This document shows positions 18,561 through 34,018 of a stretch of DNA of 64,000 nt, piece after piece (positions within the stretch are counted from its first letter, which is position 1; each line of letters opens with the position of its first letter). Both the position numbers and the translations under genes were made by a program. Under the pieces are notes generated by a model that made no database searches, had not been told where the DNA came from, and saw only the letters and a list, made by a program, of their open reading frames with translations. This DNA comes from Bifidobacterium miconisargentati (GTDB lineage Bacteria; Actinomycetota; Actinomycetes; Actinomycetales; Bifidobacteriaceae). The stretch covers positions 1 through 64,000 of the forward strand of contig NZ_JAHBBJ010000002.1 in the NCBI RefSeq assembly GCF_019331675.1, written 5' to 3'.

Positions 18561-18593
18561 ACCGTGACCCGCGGAATCATCGCGGGTCACGGT
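18561..18593 (+). promoter_or_regulatory. Long palindrome in the leader of the MFS exporter gene
   Basis: ACCGTGACCCGCG and CGCGGGTCACGGT are perfect 13-bp arms around GAATCAT, with no U-tract after. It lies 68 bp before the proposed TTG start. It could be a repressor operator or an mRNA attenuator hairpin; no regulator gene is adjacent. Confidence 0.45.
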
Positions 18594-18660
18594 GGGCTGC
18601 GGCATGCATGGCGCGCGCCGCGCGACGGCAGCGAATACAGAGATACGGAAGAGGATCCCG

Positions 18661-20160
18661 TTGTCCGAGAAGCAGACAACCATTCGTAATACCCAATTTG
18701 ACGATTCCGCATTCGTCCAGGATCAGCACCAGCACTTCGACCACCCGCACAAGGTCATGCTCGGCCTGTACATCAGCGTGTTCCTGGGCATGCTGTCCGA
18801 AACGTCCATGAACATCACCCTGCCCGACCTGATGGCCGATTTCGGCATCTCCTCCGGCACCGCGCAGTGGATGGTCGTTGGCTACATGTTGGCCATCGGT
18901 GTGGTGCTGCCGTGCGTGGGCTTCATGCTCAAGTGGATCAAGGCCAAGACGCTCGTGCTGTTCGCGCTGGCCTGCTTCCTGATCGGTGCGATCGTATGCA
19001 CCATCGCGTCCACTTTCCCGATCTTGCTGGCCGGCCGTATCATGCAGGGCATCAGCACCGGCATCGTGCTGCCCACCATGTACGCGGCCATCATGCGTGT
19101 GTTCCCGCTGCACAAGATCGGCGCGGCCAACGGCGTGGCGGGTCTCGTTATCATGTTCGCCCCGGTCATCGGCCCGACCATCGCAGGCGCGCTCATCGGC
19201 GCGTTCTCCTGGCGTGCGATCTTCGCGCTGTTCGCTCTCGTCGCCGTCGTCGCCATCGTATGCACCGCGCTGTTCTTCGTGACTCCCATCGAACGCACCC
19301 GCCCGAACGTCGACGTGCTGTCCATCATCACCTCCGCCATCGGCTTTGGCTGCCTCGTCGCCGGCGTGAGCCTGATCAGCGACATGGGCTTCTCGCCGCT
19401 GGTCATCGGCCTGCTCGTGATCGGCGTGCTCGTGCTGGCGTTCTACGCCTACCGCCAGCTGCACATCGCCGCGCCGCTGCTCGACCTGCGCTCGCTCGGC
19501 ATCGCCGCGTTCCGCACACCGGCCATCATGATCAGCTGTTCGTTCTCCTGCACGCTGGCGTTCATGTACCTGGTGCCGCAGGAACTGCAGCGCGGCATGG
19601 GCCTGAGCTCCACCGTCGCCGGCCTGCTCATGCTGCCCGGTGGCGTGATCAACGCGCTGTGCACGCTGGCCGCCGGCCGACTGTTCGATCGTTACGGCGC
19701 GAAGAAGCTGGTCTGGATCGGCTCGGTGCTGACCATCATCGGCGGCGCGCTGTTCTGCGCCATCGGTGTTTCGACGCCCGTCATGCTGTTCCTCGCCGCG
19801 CACATCATCGTGATGGTCGGCATCCCGTTCATCCAGCAGTCCTCGCAGTCCGCGGCGCTCAAGTCGCTGCCCGGCCACATGGCGGCGGACGGCAGCACGA
19901 TCATGAACACCATGCAGCAGGTGTGCGGCGCCATCGCCACCGCCGTGGCCACCTGCCTGCTCGGCCTCGGCCAGACGAACTACGCGGCGGCGGGCGGCGC
20001 GAACCCCGCCCAGGGCTTCGTGGATGGTTCCCGTTACGGCTACCTGTTCGGCATGGTGCTGGTGGTCATCGTGCTGGCATGCTCCTTCCTGCTCAAGGAA
20101 CAGCAGGACGAGCCCAAGCTCGTGCCGGTGCACGTGGATATCGAAAAGCTGGCCGCGTGA
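18661..20160 (+). CDS. MFS multidrug-type transporter, DHA2 (EmrB/QacA) family
   Basis: 499 aa, about 14 predicted membrane helices. DHA2 features are LSETSMNITLPDLMADF in helix 1, QWMVVGYMLAIGVVLP, GRIMQGISTGIVLPTMY and FAPVIGPTIAGALIG (motif C, antiporter signature). It probably exports drugs, bile salts or other toxic compounds by proton antiport; the substrate is not predictable. Start TTG 18661 is chosen because GGAAGAGG (18647-18654) lies 6 nt before it and the N-terminal residues then are MSEKQTT; ATGs further upstream fall within or near the palindrome at 18561-18593. Confidence 0.88.
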   Translation: MSEKQTTIRNTQFDDSAFVQDQHQHFDHPHKVMLGLYISVFLGMLSETSMNITLPDLMADFGISSGTAQWMVVGYMLAIGVVLPCVGFMLKWIKAKTLVLFALACFLIGAIVCTIASTFPILLAGRIMQGISTGIVLPTMYAAIMRVFPLHKIGAANGVAGLVIMFAPVIGPTIAGALIGAFSWRAIFALFALVAVVAIVCTALFFVTPIERTRPNVDVLSIITSAIGFGCLVAGVSLISDMGFSPLVIGLLVIGVLVLAFYAYRQLHIAAPLLDLRSLGIAAFRTPAIMISCSFSCTLAFMYLVPQELQRGMGLSSTVAGLLMLPGGVINALCTLAAGRLFDRYGAKKLVWIGSVLTIIGGALFCAIGVSTPVMLFLAAHIIVMVGIPFIQQSSQSAALKSLPGHMAADGSTIMNTMQQVCGAIATAVATCLLGLGQTNYAAAGGANPAQGFVDGSRYGYLFGMVLVVIVLACSFLLKEQQDEPKLVPVHVDIEKLAA

Positions 20161-20193
20161 CGGCTCTGTCCCGCTGAGACGTAACGCGCATCG

Positions 20194-20232
20194 TAACGGG
20201 TGTCTCCCTATACTGGGAAGACACCCGTTTTT
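20194..20232 (+). terminator. Terminator after the MFS gene, with a promoter box in its loop
   Basis: AACGGGTGTCT (20194-20204) pairs with AGACACCCGTT (20219-20229), followed by TTTCG. The loop contains TATACT (20209-20214), a good -10 box for the downstream ACT-domain gene. Termination of one unit and initiation of the next are thus superimposed. Confidence 0.7.
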
Positions 20233-20255
20233 CGTTTCAACGACCAGGGAGCGCC

Positions 20256-20528
20256 ATGAACAAGGCCATCATCACCGTCGTCGGCCAGGATACCGTCGGC
20301 ATCATCGCACGAGTCTGCACTTACCTTTCCAATCATCACGTCAACGTTCTCGACATCTCGCAGACCATCATCGATGGCTTCTTCAACATGATGATGATCG
20401 TGGACTACTCCGCCTCCGACAAGGAATTCAGCGCCATGGTCGGCAATCTCGAGGATCTCGGCGACGACATCGGCGTGCGCATCCGCTGCCAGCGCGAGGA
20501 GATCTTCACCAAGATGCACCGCATCTGA
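20256..20528 (+). CDS. ACT-domain protein, UPF0237 family
   Basis: 90 aa, a single ACT domain (beta-alpha-beta-beta-alpha-beta) beginning AIITVVGQDTVGIIARV, the form seen in GcvR-like amino-acid sensors. It is the fixed partner of the downstream UPF0210 gene in many Gram-positive bacteria. A role as amino-acid-binding regulatory subunit is plausible but unproven. AGGGAG (20246-20251) precedes the ATG, and the TATACT box within the preceding terminator is the likely promoter. Confidence 0.88.
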   Translation: MNKAIITVVGQDTVGIIARVCTYLSNHHVNVLDISQTIIDGFFNMMMIVDYSASDKEFSAMVGNLEDLGDDIGVRIRCQREEIFTKMHRI

Positions 20529-20558
20529 TCTCGCCGGACCGAACCGAAAGGAAACACC

Positions 20559-21923
20559 ATGCTGAATATCATGGAGGTCCACGAGACCAATCAGATGATC
20601 GAGCAGGAGAAGCTCGACGTGCGCACCATCACCATGGGCATCTCGCTGCTCGACTGCGCGGCGGACACGGTCGAGAAGACCTGCGACAACATCTACCGCA
20701 AGATCACCACCTACGCCAAGGACCTCGTCTCCACCGGCCAGGCCATCGAAAGCGACTACGGCATCCCGATCGTCAACAAGCGCATCACCGTCACCCCGAT
20801 CTCGCTTGTCGGCGCCAGCTGCTGCAAGACCAGCGAGGACTTCGTCCAAATCGCCCACGCGCTCGACAAGGCGGCCAAGGAGGTCGGCGTCGATCTCATC
20901 GGCGGCTACTCGGCGCTCGTCTCCAAGGCCATGACCCCGGCCGAGGAACTGCTCATTCGCTCCCTGCCGCAGGCCCTCTCCGAGACGGACATCGTCTGTT
21001 CCTCGGTCAACGTGGGTTCCACCAAGACCGGCATCGACATGAACGCGGTGGAACTGCTCGGCCACATCATCAAGGACATCTCCGAACGCACCGCGGACAA
21101 CGACTCCTACGGCTGTGTGAAGTTCGTGGCCTTCTGCAACGTGCCGGACGACAACCCGTTCATGGCCGGCGGCTTCCACGGCGTGACCGAAGGCGACGCG
21201 GTGATCAACGTGGGCGTCTCCGGACCGGGCGTGGTCTCCCGCGCGCTCGACGCCGCCAAGGGCAAGGACTTCGAGTTCCTGTGCGAGACCATCAAACGCA
21301 CCGCCTTCAAGATCACCCGTGTGGGCCAGCTGGTGGCCCAGGAGGCGTCCCGCAGGCTCGGCGTGCCGTTCGGCATCATCGACCTCTCGCTCGCCCCGAC
21401 CCCGGCCGTGGGCGATTCGGTGGGTGAGGTGCTGGAGAAGATCGGTCTCGAGCAGGTCGGCGCCCCCGGTACCACCGCGGCGCTGGCGATGCTCAACGAC
21501 CAGGTCAAGAAGGGCGGCATCATGGCGTCCAGCTATGTGGGCGGCCTGTCCGGCGCGTTCATCCCGGTCTCCGAGGACAAGAACATGATCGACGCCGCCG
21601 CATCCGGATGCCTGACCATCGAAAAGCTCGAGGCCATGACCTGCGTGTGCTCGGTGGGCCTCGACATGATCGCCATCCCCGGCGACACCTCGGCGGCCAC
21701 CATCTCCGGCCTCATCGCGGACGAGGCGGCCATCGGCATGGTCAACCAGAAGACCACCGCCGTGCGCGTGATTCCCGTGGCCGGCAAGGGCGTGGGCGAG
21801 ATGGCCAACTTCGGCGGCCTCATGGGCTACGCGCCCATCATGCCGGTCAACCAGACCAGCTGCGAGGCGTTCGTGACGCGCGGCGGCCGCATTCCCGCGC
21901 CGATCCATTCGTTCAAGAACTGA
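20559..21923 (+). CDS. UPF0210 (DUF711) protein, PFL-like fold, function unknown
   Basis: 454 aa, full family length. Recognised by the start [20 protein letters not shown], the [12 protein letters not shown] segment, and the glycine-rich end [16 protein letters not shown] structure of a streptococcal homologue shows a fold related to glycyl-radical enzymes, but the GCxR-type glycyl-radical loop is not evident here, so radical chemistry cannot be claimed. It lies 30 bp after the ACT gene with GAAAGGAAA upstream and forms a two-gene operon with it. Cytoplasmic; no known substrate. Confidence 0.88.
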   Translation: MLNIMEVHETNQMIEQEKLDVRTITMGISLLDCAADTVEKTCDNIYRKITTYAKDLVSTGQAIESDYGIPIVNKRITVTPISLVGASCCKTSEDFVQIAHALDKAAKEVGVDLIGGYSALVSKAMTPAEELLIRSLPQALSETDIVCSSVNVGSTKTGIDMNAVELLGHIIKDISERTADNDSYGCVKFVAFCNVPDDNPFMAGGFHGVTEGDAVINVGVSGPGVVSRALDAAKGKDFEFLCETIKRTAFKITRVGQLVAQEASRRLGVPFGIIDLSLAPTPAVGDSVGEVLEKIGLEQVGAPGTTAALAMLNDQVKKGGIMASSYVGGLSGAFIPVSEDKNMIDAAASGCLTIEKLEAMTCVCSVGLDMIAIPGDTSAATISGLIADEAAIGMVNQKTTAVRVIPVAGKGVGEMANFGGLMGYAPIMPVNQTSCEAFVTRGGRIPAPIHSFKN

Positions 21924-21959
21924 CCGTCTGCCGCCGTCGTTCCGTAGCCGGACAATGGA

Positions 21960-22090
21960 CGTCGTCTCAGCGTACGTTTTCCGTGGTTTTACGTGACGTT
22001 CCCACGCTTTGCGTACGCTAAGCGAATGCCAGTGTACGCAAAATGTGGGCAACCTCGGTAAACCCACGGAAAACGTACGCTAAGACGACG
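21960..22090. repeat. Nested double palindrome C1, downstream of the AbiEi-like gene
   Basis: Outer arms 21960-21986 and 22064-22090 (27 bp, one mismatch; contain AGCGTACGTTTTCCGTGG). Inner arms 21999-22019 (TTCCCACGCTTTGCGTACGC) and 22030-22049 (CAGTGTACGCAAAATGTGGG). The inner unit is repeated with compensated changes at 23265-23319, on the other side of the gene. Confidence 0.75.
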
Positions 22091-22151
22091 GTTTTCGCGG
22101 AGCGGGCGGGACGACGGGGAGGAAAGAGCGGTGCGGTGTGCGGGCGTCCGT

Positions 22152-23156
22152 CTACGTGCCGTAATCGCCGTATTGCCTGATCTGGGGCACTCCGGCGTCC
22201 TTGAGCATGTGAAACAGTTTGTTGGACAGTGTGTCTTCATAGGTGCAGTGCAGGATGCATGTCACTCCGGCGGCACGAAGCGTGCGATCACGTTCCTTCT
22301 GCTCCCTGAGTACCTGCTTGACTGTCCGTCTGCCGGTCATCGACGCATCCGCGTATTTCGCCATGCCGTCGTACTCGAGAACGATTACCCGTCCGTCATG
22401 CAGCCGCCACATGAAATCGGTCCGATACCGGCGTGCGGGGAACACCGGATCGTTGACCTCCACCTGGAGTAGGGGAGTGGCGAATCCGTTGATGATGATA
22501 TAGGCGCGGACTTGCGATTCGCCGCCGTTTTCGCTGGAACCGTCCACGTAATGCAGCAGATTGCGTATCGGAGCGATATCCACGCGGCGCCGTTTACAGG
22601 CGTCGGCCACCAACTGCAGATCCATGTGCTGCCGTGCCGCGGAGTCGAAAATCGGAAGTGCCTGCGCGAACGAGAGTGAGACGGCGCAATCCGTCAACGT
22701 GCGCGCCGGCTCGGTCACCAAGATGCCCGACTGCAGCCGGGCGTTGACGGACATCATGAAAACGTGCTCGATCCGATATGCATCGGCATCGGTGGATGCC
22801 GTGCCTTGCGCGGACCGCGAATGACGGCCCGTCGTATCGGCTACGAACATACGGCGCCGGTGCAGATTCCAGGAATGGTCGTAACCATATGCGTCGGCGG
22901 CGGTCAGTCCCGCGAACACCCACTTCGGATGCAGCACGGACAATGCGCGTGCGACATGCATCGAACGTTGGCATTCATTCAACGTTTGCCAGTAGTCGGG
23001 GCGCGCGTACAGGTTCGAGTACGGCGACAGCAGCTCGTTGTTCAGGTATCGCCGCCGCAATGCGCGTCGGATGGAATCGGTCGTGCCGACCGCGCACCGT
23101 TGCTCGTTTTCCGCTTGCGTAATCGCGGTGGTCACTGCTTTGTGCTGTTTCATCAT
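22152..23156 (-). CDS. AbiEi-like / DUF559-type protein with putative PD-(D/E)XK nuclease domain
   Basis: 334 aa. This type is common in bifidobacteria and often labelled AbiEi-family antitoxin or, wrongly, CTP synthase. The N-terminal half has a helical DNA-binding-like segment (LRRRYLNNELLSPYSNLYARP); the middle has TEPARTLTDCA, seen in AbiEi proteins; the C-terminal third has ESQVR, then YRTDFMW, then VLEYDGMAKY and a REQKERDRTLRAAG helix, which fits a Vsr/DUF559 nuclease fold (E, D, E-x-D). No toxin partner (AbiEii) is adjacent. Start ATG 23156 or 23183 is uncertain, with no clear ribosome site. It is flanked on both sides by related palindromes. Confidence 0.6.
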   Translation of the reverse strand: MMKQHKAVTTAITQAENEQRCAVGTTDSIRRALRRRYLNNELLSPYSNLYARPDYWQTLNECQRSMHVARALSVLHPKWVFAGLTAADAYGYDHSWNLHRRRMFVADTTGRHSRSAQGTASTDADAYRIEHVFMMSVNARLQSGILVTEPARTLTDCAVSLSFAQALPIFDSAARQHMDLQLVADACKRRRVDIAPIRNLLHYVDGSSENGGESQVRAYIIINGFATPLLQVEVNDPVFPARRYRTDFMWRLHDGRVIVLEYDGMAKYADASMTGRRTVKQVLREQKERDRTLRAAGVTCILHCTYEDTLSNKLFHMLKDAGVPQIRQYGDYGT

Positions 23157-23264
23157 TCCACGGTAGGGGAATGGACGGCGCATGCCTAATCCGTCTGTTT
23201 CGACCCGGTGGATGACATGCCGGGAAATCCAAAAATGTGGATAACTCCCGTCGGCCTGTGAAGA

Positions 23265-23319
23265 CTTCCCACACTTTACGTACGCTGCGCGCCCGTCAGT
23301 GTACGTAAAGTGAGGGAAG
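23265..23319. repeat. Palindrome C2, upstream of the AbiEi-like gene
   Basis: CTTCCCACACTTTACGTACG (23265 on) mirrors the arm ending GTACGTAAAGTGAGGGAAG (23301-23319). Relative to C1, G to A and C to T changes at facing positions keep the stem paired. A further half-arm, GCGCTTTACGTACGCTGAAT, lies at 23333-23352. Confidence 0.72.
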
Positions 23320-23391
23320 GCTCCGTGGCTCCGCGCTTTACGTACGCTGAATAGGTGTACGGGGCGTATGGGACCGTTCCGACTGGTACCG

Positions 23392-24054
23392 TCAGCGTCC
23401 GCCGGCGAAGTTCAGCTGACGCCACGCCTCGTAGATGGCGATGGACGCGCAGTTGGTGAGGTTCAGGGAGCGCAGGGACGGGCGCATCGGCAGCCTCACC
23501 TGCTCGGCCACATGCGGTCCGGCCATGATGTCCATCGGATCGGGGATGTCGCCCGGCTCCGGGCCGAACAGCAGGATGTCGGTCGGACGGTATTCGATAT
23601 CCGTGTACAGCTTGGTGGCATGCGCCGTGAACGCGATGATGCGCGAATTCGGCATCGACTCCACCAGGTTCTCGAAGTTCGGGTGCAGCACCACATGCGC
23701 CATGTCATGGTAGTCGAGACCCGCGCGGCGCAGCTTGGTGTCGCGCAGGTTGAAGCCCAGCGGCTCCACCAGGTGCAGGATCGTGCCGGTCACCGCGCAC
23801 AGGCGGATGGCCGAGCCCGTGTTGCCGGGGATGCGCGGGGAGTAGTAGCACAGGTGCGGCGTCACGGTCTCGGTGGCGGCGGCCTTCTCAGCGGACAGCA
23901 TCGCGTCCACCACGGAGATCGGGTTGCCATGCGCGTCGGTCACCAGTTCGTCGGGCCCGTAGTTCGACTTGCGGTATCCGTATTCGAACATCTTCTCGAC
24001 CTTGGATTCCGGATTTTCTGGGGTTTGCGGGTTCAGTTCAGGCTCGTTCGTCAT
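23392..24054 (-). CDS. trmL: tRNA (cytidine(34)-2'-O)-methyltransferase, SpoU/TrmL family
   Basis: 220 aa. The SpoU knot fold is marked by PRIPGNTGSAIRLCAVTG (motif 1), LLFGPEPGDIP (motif 2) and the C-terminal LNLTNCASIAIYEAWRQL (motif 3), which form the trefoil knot that binds S-adenosylmethionine. TrmL methylates the wobble ribose of some tRNAs. An N-terminal extension of about 60 residues is longer than in E. coli TrmL. ATG 24054 lies 8 nt after TATTCT on the minus strand, and mutY begins only 20 bp away on the other strand. Confidence 0.88.
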   Translation of the reverse strand: MTNEPELNPQTPENPESKVEKMFEYGYRKSNYGPDELVTDAHGNPISVVDAMLSAEKAAATETVTPHLCYYSPRIPGNTGSAIRLCAVTGTILHLVEPLGFNLRDTKLRRAGLDYHDMAHVVLHPNFENLVESMPNSRIIAFTAHATKLYTDIEYRPTDILLFGPEPGDIPDPMDIMAGPHVAEQVRLPMRPSLRSLNLTNCASIAIYEAWRQLNFAGGR

Positions 24055-24060
24055 AGCTGC

Positions 24061-24068
24061 TAAGAATA
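24061..24068. promoter_or_regulatory. Shared bidirectional -10 element of trmL and mutY
   Basis: TAAGAA (24061-24066, plus) is followed by 8 nt and the mutY ATG; TATTCT (24068-24063, minus) is followed by 8 nt and the trmL ATG. The whole divergent gap is 20 bp, so both messages must be leaderless or start inside the opposite gene. Confidence 0.5.
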
Positions 24069-24074
24069 AGAACG

Positions 24075-25064
24075 ATGAACGACACAGCACAGCCCCGCTC
24101 CGATCCGCATTCCCGTGAGCTCCACGTCAGGGTTCACGGTGCCTCGGCCGTTCGGACACCAGAGCCGGACGATGCCGCCGCCCGTGAGGACGTGGCGTTG
24201 CGTCTGGCCGCATGGTGGGAGGCGAACGCCCGCGATCTGCCCTGGCGCTTCGGCCGGACCACGCCGTGGGGCGTGCTCGTCTCCGAGGTGATGAGCCAGC
24301 AGACGCAAATGAGCCGCGTGGTGCCCTACTGGATCGACTGGATGGCCCGCTGGCCGGACGCCCGCGCGCTCGCCGAGGCTTCCAAGGCCGACGTGATCAC
24401 CGCATGGGGTCGCCTCGGCTACCCCCGCCGCGCCTTGCGGTTGCAGGAATGCGCCCGCGTGGTGGCCCGCGATTACGCCGATGAGCTGCCCCGCACCTAC
24501 GACGAGCTGACCGGCCTGCCCGGCATCGGCGACTACACCGCCTCCGCCGTGATGAGTTTCGCGTTCGGCGAGCGGATCGCCGTGATCGACACCAATATCC
24601 GCCGTGTGCTGAGCCGCGTGTTCCTCGGCGCCGAATCGCTCGGGGGATCGGCCAGTCCCGCCGAACGTGCGCTCGCCGGCCGGGTGCTGCCCGAGGCCGT
24701 CCGCGATTCGGTGACGTGGAACCAGTCGGTCATGGAACTTGGCGCCGTGATGTGCACGGCCAAGTCACCCATGTGCGAGGCCTGTCCGGTCGCCCGTGAC
24801 TGCCGGTTCCTGAAGCTCGGCAGGCCCGGACTGGGGGAGCGGCGCACCCGGCCGCGCCAGCGATTCCAAGGCACCGACCGACAGGTGCGCGGGCTGGTGC
24901 TCGCCGCGTTGCGCGGGTTGCCGGCCGGTGCGACGCTCGCAAGGGCCGACGCCGAGACGCTGTGGAAGGACCGGGCCCAGCTCGCCGCCTGCATCGCCAG
25001 CCTTGACGACGATGGCCTCATCGAGATGACCCAGGATGGTGCGTTGCGTCTGCCGCAAGGCTGA
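24075..25064 (+). CDS. mutY: A/G-specific adenine DNA glycosylase
   Basis: 329 aa. HhH-GPD DNA glycosylase with LPWRFGRTTPWGVLVSEVMS (catalytic Glu in SEVM), the helix-hairpin-helix LPGIGDYTA, the catalytic Asp in VIDTNIRRVLSR, and a [4Fe-4S] cluster C-x6-C-x2-C-x5-C (from MCTAKSPMCEACP). It removes adenine mispaired with 8-oxoguanine. The C-terminal Nudix-like recognition domain is reduced, as in actinobacterial MutY. Divergent from trmL. Confidence 0.94.
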   Translation: MNDTAQPRSDPHSRELHVRVHGASAVRTPEPDDAAAREDVALRLAAWWEANARDLPWRFGRTTPWGVLVSEVMSQQTQMSRVVPYWIDWMARWPDARALAEASKADVITAWGRLGYPRRALRLQECARVVARDYADELPRTYDELTGLPGIGDYTASAVMSFAFGERIAVIDTNIRRVLSRVFLGAESLGGSASPAERALAGRVLPEAVRDSVTWNQSVMELGAVMCTAKSPMCEACPVARDCRFLKLGRPGLGERRTRPRQRFQGTDRQVRGLVLAALRGLPAGATLARADAETLWKDRAQLAACIASLDDDGLIEMTQDGALRLPQG

Positions 25065-25114
25065 TGTTCTCGTGAAAAACGCCCCATAGCCGTGTGTGTC
25101 CGGGTATGCGGCCG

Positions 25115-25120
25115 TAGACT
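25115..25120 (+). promoter_or_regulatory. -10 box of the leaderless membrane-protein gene
   Basis: TAGACT ends 9 nt before ATG 25130; no ribosome site is visible. Confidence 0.4.
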
Positions 25121-25129
25121 GGAACCGTT

Positions 25130-25885
25130 ATGGCAGTGCAGAGGAACAATTCGGGCATGAGGAACGCGCGGGGGAGCAAGGCCGGAGCCGGAAGGGCCGG
25201 CAAATCCGTCAGGGGCGGCTCCGGCAGGTCAGCCATGCCCGGACGTTCCGGCGCGCCCACACCCAAAAAGCGCCGGCGCAAGATCAGCAAGAAGCAGCAG
25301 GCGATCTACCGTCGCCGCCGCATCGTGGTGGGTGTGGTGCTGCTGCTGGTGCTGGCGCTGATCGGTTTCTGCGGCTACAGCCTCGGCCGCGGCATAAGCG
25401 CCATCAACACCGCGATCCACCATGACGAGGTGTACGCGATCTCCCGCGAAAGCGTGCCCACGCCGAAGAAAACCAGCAGCGTCAAGGACTGCTCCACCAA
25501 GAACCTCTCGTTGCAGCTGTCCTCGAAATCCCAGTCCATGCCGGTGGGCGGCACCATGGAATTCACCGCCACCCTCGTGCACGAGGGCACGGGCAGCTGC
25601 CTGGTGGACGGCTCCGATTCGAGCCGCATCCTGACCATCACCTCCGGTAACGAGACCATCTACAGGTCCGACGTCTGCCCCGCCGACTCCCGCCTGCTGC
25701 TCATGGCCAAGGGCGACAAGGACTCCCAGCAGATGAAGTGGAACGGCAACGCGAACGCCACGCTCACCGAATGCACGGACGAGTCCGACTGGCCCACGGT
25801 CAACGCCGGCACGTACGTGGCGCAGCTGAGCCTCAAGGACGATCCGAAGGTCAAGAGCGAGAAGGTCGTGTTCACCGTCCAGTAG
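25130..25885 (+). CDS. Single-pass membrane protein of unknown function
   Basis: 251 aa. Residues 1-65 are strongly basic (KKRRRKISKKQQ, YRRRR), followed by one membrane helix at about 66-88 (IVVGVVLLLVLALIGF) and an extracellular domain of about 160 residues rich in Ser/Thr with four cysteines in C..C..C..C spacing suitable for disulfides. The positive-inside rule puts the N-terminus in the cytoplasm. The outer domain looks like an immunoglobulin-type beta-sandwich but no family is recognised. The basic tail could contact nucleic acid or phospholipid. It lies between mutY and rpoB with its own promoter. Confidence 0.75.
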   Translation: MAVQRNNSGMRNARGSKAGAGRAGKSVRGGSGRSAMPGRSGAPTPKKRRRKISKKQQAIYRRRRIVVGVVLLLVLALIGFCGYSLGRGISAINTAIHHDEVYAISRESVPTPKKTSSVKDCSTKNLSLQLSSKSQSMPVGGTMEFTATLVHEGTGSCLVDGSDSSRILTITSGNETIYRSDVCPADSRLLLMAKGDKDSQQMKWNGNANATLTECTDESDWPTVNAGTYVAQLSLKDDPKVKSEKVVFTVQ

Positions 25886-25947
25886 GGGAGGTGAAAGACA
25901 TGGGGCGCTTCGGTTTCCGGCCCCTGCGCCGGGAAGGTTCCGGCCCC

Positions 25948-25975
25948 TTGATTTGTCGCTCCATAGCGCTAATAT
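25948..25975 (+). promoter_or_regulatory. Candidate rpoBC promoter
   Basis: TTGATT (25948-25953), 16 bp, TAATAT (25970-25975). The leader to the TTG start of rpoB would be about 125 nt. No L10 or ribosomal-protein genes lie upstream here, so rpoBC needs its own promoter. Confidence 0.35.
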
Positions 25976-26105
25976 TGAGATTTTGCATAGGGTATGTCAT
26001 ATTGCGGGCATGCCATCGACAATGAAGCGTCCGCATAGGCATATGGTGGCCATGCCGGCGCTCCCAGGGGAAATTACTCAATAAGCGAGCGATAAGGAAC
26101 GTCCA

Positions 26106-29669
<3,564 letters not shown>

Positions 29670-29824
29670 TCCCTCGGGCCGTCCTCGGCCGGGCCCGCCG
29701 TCTGCCCCATCATCGGGCGGGCGGGCCCGGCCCGGACGGCTCCCACAGCGTGAACACGCCAAGACGCCGACATCGTCACGATAAGGCGCGAACAAAACTT
29801 TTTCTGAAAGAAACGGATTAACAA

Positions 29825-33871
<4,047 letters not shown>

Positions 33872-33876
33872 GCCGG

Positions 33877-33927
33877 ACCGCCGGCGGGGCTGACGGGTCC
33901 TTTTGACCTAAAGCCCCAGCCGGCGGT
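33877..33927 (+). terminator. First inverted repeat after rpoC
   Basis: ACCGCCGGCGGGGCT (33877-33891) pairs with AGCCCCAGCCGGCGGT (33912-33927), one bulged A. It starts 6 bp after the rpoC stop. No U-tract follows. Confidence 0.5.
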
Positions 33928-33956
33928 GGTAGCAAGCCGTTCCCAAACGTCGGCAT

Positions 33957-34012
33957 AACGCAAGTGGCCTGGAACCTCCTCTGATACGAGGAGGTTCCAG
34001 GCCACTTGCGTT
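33957..34012. terminator. Perfect 25-bp hairpin after rpoC
   Basis: AACGCAAGTGGCC (33957 on) through CTCCTC pairs without mismatch to 33988-34012 around the 6-nt loop TGATAC. It is followed by TTGTATG only. The symmetry suits a bidirectional terminator between convergent rpoC and glk, but the stem is unusually long and perfect. Confidence 0.6.
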
Positions 34013-34018
34013 GTATGC

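Larger units (their letters stand above)
18184..18660. other. 477-bp intergenic region galK - MFS transporter
   Basis: No gene is supported. It holds the palindrome at 18181-18207, REP-like copy 6 (18337-18384), a strong terminator (18455-18503) and a 13-bp-arm palindrome (18561-18593) in the likely leader of the transporter gene. Confidence 0.7.

Noticed and set aside
20559..21923. Glycyl-radical enzyme activity of the UPF0210 protein
   Set aside because: The conserved C-terminal glycyl-radical loop and the paired active-site cysteines are not recognisable, and no activating radical-SAM gene is nearby.
22131..22150. Possible short plus-strand gene overlapping the AbiEi-like gene (frames at 22131-22472 and 22243-22503)
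   Set aside because: Antisense to a supported gene, no promoter or ribosome site, Arg/Cys-rich composition typical of shadow frames.
22152..23156. CTP synthase annotation for the AbiEi-like gene
   Set aside because: No glutamine amidotransferase or synthetase motifs (no GGTVGD-type or GxCxG blocks); the name is a propagated error often seen for this family.
29690..29735. Terminator separating rpoB from rpoC
   Set aside because: The GC-rich hairpin has no U-tract, no promoter is visible before rpoC, and rpoBC co-transcription is the rule; it is noted only as a stem-loop.
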